Below, piece by piece: positions 15,226-24,231 of a stretch of 64,000 bases of DNA. The translations under genes and the position numbers were made by a program. Positions within the stretch are counted from its first letter, which is position 1, and every line of letters begins with the position of its first letter. The notes under the pieces were generated by a model, which had not been told where the DNA came from, made no database searches, and was given only the letters and a program-made list of their open reading frames with translations. This stretch comes from CAYSGL01 sp964520985 (lineage in GTDB: Bacteria; Pseudomonadota; Alphaproteobacteria; Micavibrionales; Micavibrionaceae): assembly GCA_964520985.1 (NCBI GenBank), contig CAZFPB010000001.1:1364001-1428000 (forward strand), read 5' to 3'.

Positions 15226-18180
15226 ATGGTGGGCGAGGGCTTTTCGACGATGGCAACATTCTGCCTGTCTTTTTCAAGACTGATAGTGCGTGTACTGCTT
15301 ATAGCGGGAGCGCTTTGCGTATGGATAGTTTCTGAGGCCCGGGCGCAAAACGATGTCGGAGCGGTGCAACTTTCCTCCGCTGGCGCTGACTACGACCTGA
15401 ACAGCGATATCTATATTACGTCCGATCCGCAAAAAAATCTGACTTGGCCGGAAATGGTCAATCGCTACCGCCAGAATCTGAAGGGCACCAAAATTCTGGA
15501 CGGCCAGAATTTCATGTTGCCTGCCAATGGGGGCGCGTACTGGCTGGAAATTACCCTGCACAACAAAACAGACGCGCCGCTCTGGGCGCTACAACTAGGT
15601 GACCTGGGTGATGGCCGCTCGGGCGTTATCAACCGTCTGTCCGTATTGCAGGCCGACAAAGCCAAAGCGATTGCTGATCTGGTTACGCCAACCCAATCTA
15701 TTCCAATCGTGATCGCGCGCGGGGAAACGACAACGCTTTTGTTGCGCCTCGAAATCGACAACGGCTTTCCGATCAGCTTGCCTTTATCCATCAGCCCGGC
15801 AGAACGTGCGGATACAGCGTTTAATTACAGCCTGTTCTCCATGCTGTTTATTGCGCTGATCGGCGCCGTTTTTTACCTCTCCCTCGCCTTGCTCAATCTG
15901 CAACGCGGCGCGCTGTATTTATCAGGCTACTTCTTGTTCTTCGGCCTGTTCTTTTTCTGGCAGAGCGCCTTTAGTCTACACGGTTTTACCTTAAGCGGCG
16001 AAGTGTTGCCGATCCTCCTGACCGTCGCATTGCTCTGCGGCTGCACAGGAGTAGGTGCTCTCACACAAAAAGATGCTGATCAAAGCTTACTAAGCCGTTT
16101 GATCATGATCGCCGTCACCGGCGCCAGCATGATCTGCGTATTCCTTTACACGCTGACTCCGCTCTCAGACCCCGCAACGAAAACTCTTCTCGTCCTTATT
16201 CCGTTCGGATTAATGGGAGGCCTGCTGCTCTCGCAAAGCATCCGAATGCTGGGAGATGCGTATCCCGGCAGCCGCGCAATGGCGGCAGGCTGGCTAGTGC
16301 TGATTGGCGGGATGAGCGTGTGGCTCTTGTCGCTGTATGGCTATCTGCCACAAATTATAGCGCTGCAGCACCTTTTAACAATCACGCTACTCACCCAATT
16401 ATTTTTATCCATGGTCGGCAGCCTCAATACGTTGCGCAGCATGCGGGTGGAGGAAAAACTTGGTATTGAAAAAATGCAACGTGAAGAAAATTCTCTAGCG
16501 CGTATTCGTCAGTCGAAAGAAGCGGCCGATCAGGCGCGCCTACTGCGCGTTCTCGAGCGAGAGCGCGAAGTCATGGCGGAATTACGTGAACGTGAAAATA
16601 CCCGCACAGAAGAGATGCGCATCGCCAAAGAGGCTGCCGACGAGGCTAACCGCGCCAAATCTGCTTTTCTAGCCGTCGTTTCTCATGAAATTCGCACACC
16701 GATGACCGGTGTTATGGGCATGGTGCGTTTACTGCTCGATAGCAATCTTGCCAAAGATCAGCGCGAACAGGCGATCACAATTCAGGAATCGGGAGATTCC
16801 ATGCTGGCACTGCTCAATGATATTCTGGACTTTGAAAAAATCGAAGTGGGCCGTGTCGAACTGGAAGCAATTGCCTTCGATCTTCCGCGTCTTATTCAAA
16901 GCATTGTGACCCTGATGTCCGGTCACGCCGCACAGAAGAAAATTTCTCTAATGGCTGAATTAGCACCCGGCTTACCTAAGCAGGTTGTTGGTGATCCGAC
17001 ACGCCTACGTCAAGTGCTACTTAATCTTGCAGGTAACGCAATCAAGTTTACTCCGTCTGGTACAGTCACGATTAAAGTCGAAGCCGGTGAGATGATGAGC
17101 GATAAAAAAGCGCCAATCACCTTCTCCGTCATTGATACCGGCATCGGTATTTCTGAAGAGGCGCAACGCAATCTTTTCAACCCTTTCTCGCAAGCCGATA
17201 GCAGCATTACGCGCAAATTCGGTGGAACGGGTCTTGGCCTTGCCATCAGCAAAGGGCTTATCAATGCCATGGGCAGCACGATTACCGTGCAGAGCCATGA
17301 GCATAAAGGCAGCACGTTCGCTTTTAGTATTCCGATGAAGATCGTCGAAGTCGGACCGCTGATTCCTCCTGCCATCAAAACCATGGAAGTCAGCAAGCCG
17401 ATTCTGCCACCTTGCCGCATATTACTGGTCGAGGACAATGAGGTGAATCGCCGCGTGATTAACGGGTTCCTGGATAAGGAACCAGTGACGTTGCATGAAC
17501 TGGAAAGCGCAGAGGAAATTTTCGATATCCTGAATAGCGAAATGTTCGATGTTATTCTGATGGATGTCGAATTACCAGGTATACGCGGTGATGAAGCAAC
17601 GCTACATTTGCGCCAACAAGGTTTGAGCATTCCGATTGTCGGGCTGACCGGCAATGTATCGAACGAAGACATCAAACATTACTATGAAGTCGGTATGGAC
17701 GGCATTGTCGGCAAACCAATCGATCCCGATAAATTGAAACAAACAATCCTGCGCGTATTAAGTGAACCCGCAACGCGCGTCACGCAACCAGCAGAACCGG
17801 AAGCCGAAGCCGTTGCTCCGCCTGCGTCTCCTTCAACATATCCGGCGTTCGACCATGATGTGTTGAAATCGCTGAAAGATAATTTACCGGCGGCGCAATT
17901 ACAGGAGTTGATCGGAGGGGCGCTGGATATGAGCGTGACTATTATTGACGCGCTACGTAGTGCGCTGGAAGAACAAGACCTCAACAAGCTGTCTGCCAAG
18001 GGGCATGAACTCAAAGGCATGGCCGGGAATTTCGGCATGATGGAACTGAGCCATATGGCGGGTGAGATTGAGAAGCAGGCCAAGCACGGCACAATCGATG
18101 CGACCATTGATGCGTTGATCGCCGAGCTGCCAAATGCAAAGGCCAGAGCGGATGCCGCCCTGGCCGAATGGTTGCAATAA
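15226..18180 (+). CDS. Hybrid sensor histidine kinase with 7TMR-DISM sensor, REC and HPt
   Basis: Seen: 984 residues. A signal peptide is followed by a periplasmic beta-rich domain of the DISM extracellular type (about 40-190) and a run of about seven membrane helices (about 200-400). A coiled coil (about 410-475) leads to HisKA with H487 in SHEIRTP, then a HATPase domain with NLAGNAIKF and FGGTGLGLAI. A receiver carries D780 in LMDVELPG, and a C-terminal HPt domain carries H927 in GHELKGMAGNFG. The full His-Asp-His relay therefore lies in one protein; the final regulator is unknown. ATG 15226 gives this length; ATG 15250 is an alternative that gives a more typical signal peptide. Confidence 0.93.
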   Translation: MVGEGFSTMATFCLSFSRLIVRVLLIAGALCVWIVSEARAQNDVGAVQLSSAGADYDLNSDIYITSDPQKNLTWPEMVNRYRQNLKGTKILDGQNFMLPANGGAYWLEITLHNKTDAPLWALQLGDLGDGRSGVINRLSVLQADKAKAIADLVTPTQSIPIVIARGETTTLLLRLEIDNGFPISLPLSISPAERADTAFNYSLFSMLFIALIGAVFYLSLALLNLQRGALYLSGYFLFFGLFFFWQSAFSLHGFTLSGEVLPILLTVALLCGCTGVGALTQKDADQSLLSRLIMIAVTGASMICVFLYTLTPLSDPATKTLLVLIPFGLMGGLLLSQSIRMLGDAYPGSRAMAAGWLVLIGGMSVWLLSLYGYLPQIIALQHLLTITLLTQLFLSMVGSLNTLRSMRVEEKLGIEKMQREENSLARIRQSKEAADQARLLRVLEREREVMAELRERENTRTEEMRIAKEAADEANRAKSAFLAVVSHEIRTPMTGVMGMVRLLLDSNLAKDQREQAITIQESGDSMLALLNDILDFEKIEVGRVELEAIAFDLPRLIQSIVTLMSGHAAQKKISLMAELAPGLPKQVVGDPTRLRQVLLNLAGNAIKFTPSGTVTIKVEAGEMMSDKKAPITFSVIDTGIGISEEAQRNLFNPFSQADSSITRKFGGTGLGLAISKGLINAMGSTITVQSHEHKGSTFAFSIPMKIVEVGPLIPPAIKTMEVSKPILPPCRILLVEDNEVNRRVINGFLDKEPVTLHELESAEEIFDILNSEMFDVILMDVELPGIRGDEATLHLRQQGLSIPIVGLTGNVSNEDIKHYYEVGMDGIVGKPIDPDKLKQTILRVLSEPATRVTQPAEPEAEAVAPPASPSTYPAFDHDVLKSLKDNLPAAQLQELIGGALDMSVTIIDALRSALEEQDLNKLSAKGHELKGMAGNFGMMELSHMAGEIEKQAKHGTIDATIDALIAELPNAKARADAALAEWLQ

Positions 18181-18194
18181 CGATCCGCTAAAAA

Positions 18195-18617
18195 CTAGCC
18201 GACGATTTCATCATCTTTGAAGAAATATTCGATTTCGATCTTTGCGTTTTCGAGAGAGTCGGAACCGTGTACCGAGTTTTCACCGATCGAGAGAGCGAAA
18301 TCCTTGCGGATCGTGCCGTCTGCTGCTTCTTTCGGGTTGGTCGCGCCCATAACATCGCGGTTTTTCAGGACGGCGTTTTCGCCTTCCAGCACCTGAACGA
18401 CAACCGGCTCGGACGCCATAAATTCTGTCAGTTCGCCAAAGAACGGGCGCTCGCTGTGAACGGCGTAGAAGCCCTCGGCTTGCGCCAGACTCAAGTGAAT
18501 ACGTTTCTGCGCGACGATCCGCAGGCCAGCCTCTTCAAAGCGGGCATTGATAGCGCCCGTCAGGTTGCGACGGGTCGCGTCCGGTTTAATAATCGAAAAT
18601 GTGCGTTCAATAGCCAT
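18195..18617 (-). CDS. ndk: Nucleoside diphosphate kinase
   Basis: Transfers the gamma phosphate from ATP to nucleoside diphosphates through a phosphohistidine. Seen: 140 residues, normal length. Opening RTFSIIKPDA, nucleotide-binding RPFFGEL, and the active-site NSVHGSDS with the catalytic His are intact. It is downstream of sdhCDA on the same strand, at the place where sdhB would be expected. Confidence 0.98.
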   Translation of the reverse strand: MAIERTFSIIKPDATRRNLTGAINARFEEAGLRIVAQKRIHLSLAQAEGFYAVHSERPFFGELTEFMASEPVVVQVLEGENAVLKNRDVMGATNPKEAADGTIRKDFALSIGENSVHGSDSLENAKIEIEYFFKDDEIVG

Positions 18618-18696
18618 AGTTCTTCGCCTTTCATGCGGTTAAATTCACGCGCTATGTAGCGAACTTAGGCGATTTAAGCAACCCCCCAGTGAAACC

Positions 18697-20487
18697 TTAA
18701 TAAACCCGTGCCTTTGGCGGGACGGCTTCGACGTCGTCAGTGAGTGTATGCAAGATGACCGGGCGGGCGCCGTGGCCGCTCTGGCCGGCATCATTGACCC
18801 ACACGGTAGAGTGTTTCAGCCAGTTTACATCATCGCGGTTCGGGAAATCTTCGCGGGCATGCGCACCACGGGATTCTTCCCGGCGCACAGCGGAATGCAG
18901 GGTGGCAACCGCCTGCCCCAGCAGATTGTCCAGCTCCAGCGTTTCCACGAGATCGGTATTGAAGATCAGCGAGCGATCTGTAATGCCAAGATCGGCTTTA
19001 CCCGCATAGACCGCGTTGATCTTATCAACGCCTTCCACCAGCGTTTCGCCGGTTCGGAACACAGCCGCATGATCCTGCATCGTGCGTTGCATGTGATCGC
19101 GCAGTTCTGATGTGCGCGTACCGCCCGATACATGGCGGAAATGATCGAAGCGCGAAAGGGCGTAATCAGTCGACCCTGTCGTAATAGCTTGATGCGGTGA
19201 ATTTGGTTTGACCGTTTCAGCGGCGCGGATCGCAGCGGCGCGACCGAAGACCACGAGATCGAGCAGCGAGTTGGAACCCAGACGGTTGGCGCCGTGGACG
19301 GATACGCAGGCCGCTTCACCAATGGCCATCAGGCCGGGGACAACGCGATTCGGATCTGTATCAGAAGGGTTGAGCACTTCACAGCGTACATTGGTTGGGA
19401 TACCACCCATGTTGTAGTGAACGGTCGGCAGAACGGGGATTGGCTCACGCGTGACATCGACGCCCGCGAAAATACGTGCGGACTCAGCGATGCCCGGCAG
19501 GCGCGAGTGAATAACATCCGGCGGCAGGTGCATCAGGTTCAGATGAATATGGTCTTTCTTTTTGCCGACACCGCGGCCTTCGCGGATTTCGATGGTCATG
19601 GAGCGGGATACCACATCGCGGGATGCGAGATCTTTTGCGCTTGGGGCGTATCGTTCCATGAAGCGTTCGCCCTCGCTATTCGTTAAGTATCCCCCTTCAC
19701 CGCGCACGCCTTCGGTAATCAGACAGCCTGCGCCGTAGATACCGGTCGGGTGGAATTGCACGAACTCCATATCCTGCAACGGCAGACCGGCGCGCAACAC
19801 CATGCCGCCACCATCACCTGTGCAGGTATGCGCGGAGGTGCAAGAGAAATACGCGCGGCCATAGCCGCCTGTCGCCAGAATGGTCTGGTGCGAGCGGAAA
19901 CGGTGGATCGTGCCGTCGGCCAGATTCCAGGCAATCACGCCCACGCATTCGCCCTGCTCGTTCATCAGCAGGTCGGTGGCAAAATATTCAATAAAGAATT
20001 CGGCGTTATGTTTCAGTGCCTGCTGGTAGAGCGTATGCAAGATCGCATGACCTGTACGGTCGGCAGCGGCGCAGGTGCGCTGCGCCGTACCTTTGCCGTA
20101 GTTTGTTGTCATGCCGCCGAAGGGGCGCTGATAAATCTTGCCGTCTTCTGTACGCGAGAACGGGACGCCGTAATGTTCCAGTTCATAGATCGCCGGGATG
20201 GCTTCGCGGCACATATATTCGATGGCATCTTGATCGCCCAGCCAGTCGGAGCCTTTGATGGTGTCGTAGAAGTGGAAACGCCAGTCATCCTCGCCCATGT
20301 TGCCAAGCGCGGCGGAAATACCGCCCTGCGCCGCCACGGTGTGCGAGCGGGTTGGAAACACTTTTGAAATAAGCGCCGTTTTCAGCCCCTTTTCAGCGCA
20401 TCCAAAACCGGCACGTAACCCCGCGCCTCCGGCGCCGACAACGACGACATCATATTCATGATCGATAATCTGATAGCTTTGGGTCAT
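18697..20487 (-). CDS. sdhA: Succinate dehydrogenase flavoprotein subunit
   Basis: Oxidises succinate to fumarate in complex II of the TCA cycle and respiratory chain, on the cytoplasmic face of the inner membrane. Seen: 596 residues. The FAD-binding motif VVVGAGGAGLRAG is at the N-terminus, the SHTVAAQGG segment carries the His that binds FAD covalently, and HPTGI and GEAACVSVHGANRLGSNSL are present. The C-terminal region ends in PKARVY, as in many alphaproteobacterial SdhA proteins. It starts 3 bases after sdhD. The iron-sulfur subunit gene sdhB is not downstream. Confidence 0.98.
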   Translation of the reverse strand: MTQSYQIIDHEYDVVVVGAGGAGLRAGFGCAEKGLKTALISKVFPTRSHTVAAQGGISAALGNMGEDDWRFHFYDTIKGSDWLGDQDAIEYMCREAIPAIYELEHYGVPFSRTEDGKIYQRPFGGMTTNYGKGTAQRTCAAADRTGHAILHTLYQQALKHNAEFFIEYFATDLLMNEQGECVGVIAWNLADGTIHRFRSHQTILATGGYGRAYFSCTSAHTCTGDGGGMVLRAGLPLQDMEFVQFHPTGIYGAGCLITEGVRGEGGYLTNSEGERFMERYAPSAKDLASRDVVSRSMTIEIREGRGVGKKKDHIHLNLMHLPPDVIHSRLPGIAESARIFAGVDVTREPIPVLPTVHYNMGGIPTNVRCEVLNPSDTDPNRVVPGLMAIGEAACVSVHGANRLGSNSLLDLVVFGRAAAIRAAETVKPNSPHQAITTGSTDYALSRFDHFRHVSGGTRTSELRDHMQRTMQDHAAVFRTGETLVEGVDKINAVYAGKADLGITDRSLIFNTDLVETLELDNLLGQAVATLHSAVRREESRGAHAREDFPNRDDVNWLKHSTVWVNDAGQSGHGARPVILHTLTDDVEAVPPKARVY

Positions 20488-20490
20488 GGC

Positions 20491-20847
20491 TTATACGGCA
20501 ATCACATAAACGGAATAAAGGCTGGCAAGCGCCAGAACGGTGAAGAAAATCTTGAGCGCGATCAGCATTGCGCAGCGGGTTTTCGCGCACGAAACGTAAT
20601 CTTCAATGATTACCTGCATACCCATCGTGCCGTGCCAAAAGCCGATCACAATCAATGACACTATCAGAGCGGCATTAAGGGGCTGTGCCAGCCACAAGGT
20701 GAAAGCAAAATAGCTCGGGCCATTGAGCGCCAGAATAGACCACACCAGCCAGAGGCAGAGGGGTACCAGTGCAATCGATGTAAGGCGCTCAGCCAGCCAG
20801 TGACCAGAACCATGCGGTTTTGCGTGTCCGGAACATTTACAGCTCAT
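20491..20847 (-). CDS. sdhD: Succinate dehydrogenase membrane anchor subunit D
   Basis: A hydrophobic anchor of complex II that helps bind haem b and ubiquinone. Seen: 118 residues with three membrane helices (about 25-43, 53-72 and 93-116). The second helix leads into FWHGTMGMQVIIEDYV, the conserved H-x(3)-G-x(3)-I-x(2)-D-Y pattern of SdhD. The first 15 residues are rich in Cys, His and Gly (CKCSGHAKPHGSGH), an unusual extension ahead of the usual SGHWxxxR start. It overlaps sdhC by ATGA. Confidence 0.92.
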   Translation of the reverse strand: MSCKCSGHAKPHGSGHWLAERLTSIALVPLCLWLVWSILALNGPSYFAFTLWLAQPLNAALIVSLIVIGFWHGTMGMQVIIEDYVSCAKTRCAMLIALKIFFTVLALASLYSVYVIAV

Positions 20848-21236
20848 AGCGCGCCTCCCTGAGCGATAAACCAGGTGCCGGCCGTTAAAGCAGCTGTTGC
20901 AATTAACACGACCCAGTTGGCAACGGCGGCCGCCTGTAATTTAAACAGGAAACCCATATCCCAGAACAGATGGCGGATACCGTTGCACAGGTGATAGTAA
21001 AAAGCCGCGGCCCAGACGAAGAGAATAATCTGCCCAAGCGGGGATACGGCGAGCACCATGGCGTGCGCATAATATTCCTCGCCCAGAACAGCGGCGATCA
21101 GCCAGCCAGCCATGAGCAACAAACCACCCATCAAAATCACGCCGGTCATACGGTGGGTGATTGACATTTTGGCGGTCAATGGCAGGCGGTAAACCTGTAA
21201 ATGAGGGGATAAGGGACGCGGATTTATTGTTGTCAT
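20844..21236 (-). CDS. sdhC: Succinate dehydrogenase cytochrome b556 subunit
   Basis: Haem b-binding anchor of complex II in the inner membrane. Seen: 130 residues with the SdhC signature RPLSPHLQVYRLP, SITHRMTGV, and HLCNGIRHLFWDMG with the haem-ligand His. Three membrane helices are evident. ATG 21236 is chosen because the protein then begins MTTINPRPLSPHL, as in relatives; ATG 21248 is in frame and also lacks a ribosome binding site. First gene of the sdhC-sdhD-sdhA run. Confidence 0.93.
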   Translation of the reverse strand: MTTINPRPLSPHLQVYRLPLTAKMSITHRMTGVILMGGLLLMAGWLIAAVLGEEYYAHAMVLAVSPLGQIILFVWAAAFYYHLCNGIRHLFWDMGFLFKLQAAAVANWVVLIATAALTAGTWFIAQGGAL

Positions 21237-21289
21237 GCGCCGGATCATACAGCCCGGATTTGGAATTTTAAACCCCTAAAAATGACGTC

Positions 21290-21811
21290 TTAAGCGGGTT
21301 TGAAGGTCAAGGCGAGGCCATTGATCGAGTAGCGCCAGCCAGTTTGCGGCGGGCCGTCATTAAAGACATAACCAAGATGGCTGCCACAGTTGGTGCAATG
21401 CACTTCGGTACGAGGAAGCAGGATGCCAAAATCGACCGATTTGGCCAGAACCTTGGGGTTTACCGGCTGATAGAAAGACGGCAGGCCAACTTTGGCTTCA
21501 TAGCGCGCAGACGATTGGAACAAAAGCTGATCACACCCAGCACAGTGATAGGTGCCTTTTTTGCGGACAAAATTAAGCGGCGAGGTACCGGCCGTTTCAT
21601 TCTCGCCTTCGCGCAGGACTGTGTAGGCTTCCGGCGAGAGTTTGCTGCGCCATTGCGCGTCGCTGAGGGCGTAAGGAAAACTGGCGGCTTTCTTCTTCAA
21701 GACATTTACATCGACATCCAGTGCCCATGCTTTGCCAGCCATAAGAGCTGTCACAGCTACCCCGGCGGCACCCGCCAAAAATAAACGTCTACTGGTTGTT
21801 TTCTGCGTCAT
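21290..21811 (-). CDS. Tat-exported MsrB-like protein lacking the catalytic cysteine
   Basis: Seen: 173 residues. The N-terminus TSRRLFLAGAAG is a twin-arginine signal, so the folded protein should be exported. The mature part is an MsrB domain: LSPEAYTVLREGENETAGTSPLN, two zinc-binding CxxC pairs (YHCAGC, VHCTNC) and GYVFNDGPPQTGWRY. The position held by the catalytic cysteine (RYCxN in MsrB) is serine (RYSIN, codon TCG). The substrate-stacking Trp of GWPSF is Leu (GLPSF). Known: this cysteine attacks methionine-R-sulfoxide. Inferred: the enzyme is probably inactive or has changed function, although the zinc site is kept. It is divergent from pdxY, with only 39 bases between starts. Confidence 0.82.
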   Translation of the reverse strand: MTQKTTSRRLFLAGAAGVAVTALMAGKAWALDVDVNVLKKKAASFPYALSDAQWRSKLSPEAYTVLREGENETAGTSPLNFVRKKGTYHCAGCDQLLFQSSARYEAKVGLPSFYQPVNPKVLAKSVDFGILLPRTEVHCTNCGSHLGYVFNDGPPQTGWRYSINGLALTFKPA

Positions 21812-21850
21812 GTCTTTAATATACCCGAAATTCATGGCATATCTAGGGGC

Positions 21851-22699
21851 ATGAAAACGATCCTTTCCATTCAGTCCCATGTCGCTTACGGCCATGTCGG
21901 CAATGCCGCCGCTGTCTTCCCCCTGCAACGCATGGGATATGAGGTCGTGGCCGTTCACACGGTGCAGTTTTCCAACCACACCGGATATGGCGCGTGGACG
22001 GGTCAAGTCTTTACAGGGGAGCATATCAAAGACGTACTGAACGGTTTAAAAGAACGCGGTATTCTGAGCCAGATTGACGCAGTGTTGACCGGTTATCTCG
22101 GCGATCCGGCCATCGGTGAGATGATCATCAACGTGGCGCAGCAGGCCGGTGTGCCGTGGTGTTGCGATCCGGTGATGGGCGATGTGGGTCGCGGCTTTTT
22201 TGTCAAAGACGGTATCCCGGAATTCTTCAAGCAAAAGGCCCTGCCCCTTGCGACGATCATCACGCCCAATCAGTTCGAACTGGAATTTTTAACCGGACAG
22301 CCTATTACCACGCTTAGCGAAGCGCAGGCAGCTTGCCGCACCATACATAATCTAGGCGTTGAAACAGTGTTACTGACATCGCTTATCCATCAGCAAACCA
22401 GCGATCACGAAATTCACATGCTGGCCAGCCACAAAGACGGCAACCAATATGTCGCGACTACGCCACGCCTAGTCTTCCCTGTCGCACCCAACGGTTCAGG
22501 CGATGCCACTGCCGCTGTTTTTCTCGGCAATATTTTACAGGGAAAAACGCTGCGGCAGGCGCTGGAGAGCACAACGGCCGCCATTTACGGCCTGTTTGAG
22601 AAGACGCATGATTTGAACCAGCGGGAACTGGCTCTGATTGCGGCGCAGGATGAATTTGTTTCCCCTGCACACGTCTTCACGGCAGAAAAATTAGCCTGA
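21851..22699 (+). CDS. pdxY: Pyridoxal kinase
   Basis: Phosphorylates pyridoxal (and possibly related vitamers) in vitamin B6 salvage. Seen: 282 residues, ribokinase-like fold. Opening SIQSHVAYGHVGNAAAVFP, the QFSNHTGYG substrate loop, DPVMGD, and the C-terminal PNGSGDATAA anion hole with the catalytic Asp are present; most homologues have a GTGD-type motif where this has GSGD. The 3' end overlaps the convergent DUF6314 gene by 9 bases. Confidence 0.94.
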   Translation: MKTILSIQSHVAYGHVGNAAAVFPLQRMGYEVVAVHTVQFSNHTGYGAWTGQVFTGEHIKDVLNGLKERGILSQIDAVLTGYLGDPAIGEMIINVAQQAGVPWCCDPVMGDVGRGFFVKDGIPEFFKQKALPLATIITPNQFELEFLTGQPITTLSEAQAACRTIHNLGVETVLLTSLIHQQTSDHEIHMLASHKDGNQYVATTPRLVFPVAPNGSGDATAAVFLGNILQGKTLRQALESTTAAIYGLFEKTHDLNQRELALIAAQDEFVSPAHVFTAEKLA

Positions 22700-23122
22700 T
22701 ATTTTGGAAAAATCCGTGCGGTGTACGTAGTGTTTGCGCGGACCACTTACTGAGAATTCGGTTGAAAATTCCCGCTCATGAATAAAGTGATACTGCGCTT
22801 TGTAGACATCTTTCCCACAGTGATGATCCGCTGTGCTCCTTGAATCAATAAAAGGCAACTCAAGAAAAGCAGCCCCCTTTTGCGGCCCATCGGCGTAGTA
22901 AACAAAAATCCGGCCTTCGCGCCAGTAATAATCATACGCGCGTGACGGCTCGAGCACGGCGCCATCATCAGTGGTGAGAATACCTGTCTCGGCATAATGC
23001 AGATGATCAGCGGAATGACGTGTGAACAACGCCTTTCCTGTCATAGTGCCGCCGGGCATAACCTGGCGATTAAACGCCCACTCTCCTTGAAAGTCATCGA
23101 ATATGGCGCGCGCCGTCCGCAC
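22691..23122 (-). CDS. DUF6314 family protein
   Basis: Function unknown. Seen: 143 residues, no signal peptide or membrane segment. It has the family's features: an N-terminal DFQGEWAFNR, an FTRHSADHLHYAETG segment, YYWREGRIFVYYADG, and a histidine-rich end with DHHCGKDVYKAQYHF. A lipocalin-like beta barrel is likely by family. The start is GTG at 23122, two bases after the asd stop, with AAGGTG as binding site inside the asd 3' end. It is therefore translationally coupled to asd. There is no obvious functional link to lysine or threonine synthesis. Confidence 0.78.
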   Translation of the reverse strand: MRTARAIFDDFQGEWAFNRQVMPGGTMTGKALFTRHSADHLHYAETGILTTDDGAVLEPSRAYDYYWREGRIFVYYADGPQKGAAFLELPFIDSRSTADHHCGKDVYKAQYHFIHEREFSTEFSVSGPRKHYVHRTDFSKISG

Positions 23123-23124
23123 GA

Positions 23125-24147
23125 TCAGGCACCTTTTTTAAGGTACTTCTTGATCAACAGCTCCGCGATCTGAACGGCATTGAGAGCCGCACCTTTGCGC
23201 AGGTTATCCGATACGCACCAGAAATTCAGACCATTTTCAACGGAGATATCTTCACGCACACGGCTGACGAACACATCATCTTCACCAGCAATCTCAACGG
23301 GGGTTACGTATTCCAGATCGCTGTCGAGATCAATGCAGGTAACGCCTGGCGCCTTATTCCACAACTTCATCGCCTGCTTGGCGGTCATTTCTTCTTCGAA
23401 TTCGACGTTGACCATTTCCGAGTGACCCACGAACACTGGCACGCGTACGCAGTTGGCACAAACTTTGATGGCAGGGTCCAGAATTTTTTTGGTTTCAACA
23501 ACCATTTTCCATTCTTCTTTGGTCATTCCATCATCCATAAAGACGTCTATTTGCGGAATGACGTTGAAGGAAATCTGCTTGGGGAAGACTTCGTTCGTAT
23601 CATGCTGGTTCATATAAAAATGACGCGTCTGATTGAAGAGCTCATCCATTGCCTCTTTACCGCCGCCGGAAACCGATTGATACGTGCTGACCACTACCCG
23701 TTTTATTTTTGCCACGTCATGCAGCGGCTTTAAGGCCACGAGCATCTGGATAGTCGAGCAATTCGGATTGGCGATGATGTTCTTTTTGGTATACCCCGCC
23801 AGAGCATCCGGATTTACTTCCGGCACGATCAACGGTACATCGGGATCCATGCGGAAATGGGACGTGTTATCGATCACAACCGCGCCCGCTTTGGCTGCCA
23901 TGGGTGCGAATTCGGCCGACACTTTGGCGCCAGCGGAAGACAGGACGATATCCACGCCCGAAAAATCAAATTTAGACAAATCCTGAATTTTAAGATCCTT
24001 GTCGCCGAAGGAAACGTCACCCCCGGCTGAGCGGTGAGACGCCAAAGCCACCACATCACTGACCGGGAAAGCCCGCTCATGGAGAATATTGAGCAATTCT
24101 CGCCCTACATTGCCGCTCGCGCCTACCACTGCCACTTTATAGCCCAT
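23125..24147 (-). CDS. asd: Aspartate-semialdehyde dehydrogenase
   Basis: Reduces aspartyl phosphate to aspartate semialdehyde with NADPH, at the branch to lysine, diaminopimelate, threonine and methionine. Seen: 340 residues. The Rossmann motif VVGASGNVGRE is at the N-terminus, the catalytic cysteine sits in NPNCSTIQ at about residue 130, and the catalytic His region RVPVFVGHSE is intact. The short insert type matches the Gram-positive/alphaproteobacterial class of Asd. The DUF6314 gene follows directly. Confidence 0.97.
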   Translation of the reverse strand: MGYKVAVVGASGNVGRELLNILHERAFPVSDVVALASHRSAGGDVSFGDKDLKIQDLSKFDFSGVDIVLSSAGAKVSAEFAPMAAKAGAVVIDNTSHFRMDPDVPLIVPEVNPDALAGYTKKNIIANPNCSTIQMLVALKPLHDVAKIKRVVVSTYQSVSGGGKEAMDELFNQTRHFYMNQHDTNEVFPKQISFNVIPQIDVFMDDGMTKEEWKMVVETKKILDPAIKVCANCVRVPVFVGHSEMVNVEFEEEMTAKQAMKLWNKAPGVTCIDLDSDLEYVTPVEIAGEDDVFVSRVREDISVENGLNFWCVSDNLRKGAALNAVQIAELLIKKYLKKGA

Positions 24148-24231
24148 TGTCTTTTCCTCTTACGCTGGTGATGATTTTGCCGTATCTTTACTTAACGGCA
24201 AGGCTGACTTTATCTCAAGCGAATTCTCATC

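Noticed and set aside
17010..17675. 221-codon antisense frame in the hybrid kinase gene
   Set aside because: Shadow of conserved HATPase and REC coding sequence; Ser/Leu/Pro-rich composition typical of antisense reading.
21812..22024. N-terminal extension of the MsrB-like protein
   Set aside because: It would run into divergent pdxY and place the Tat signal inside the protein.
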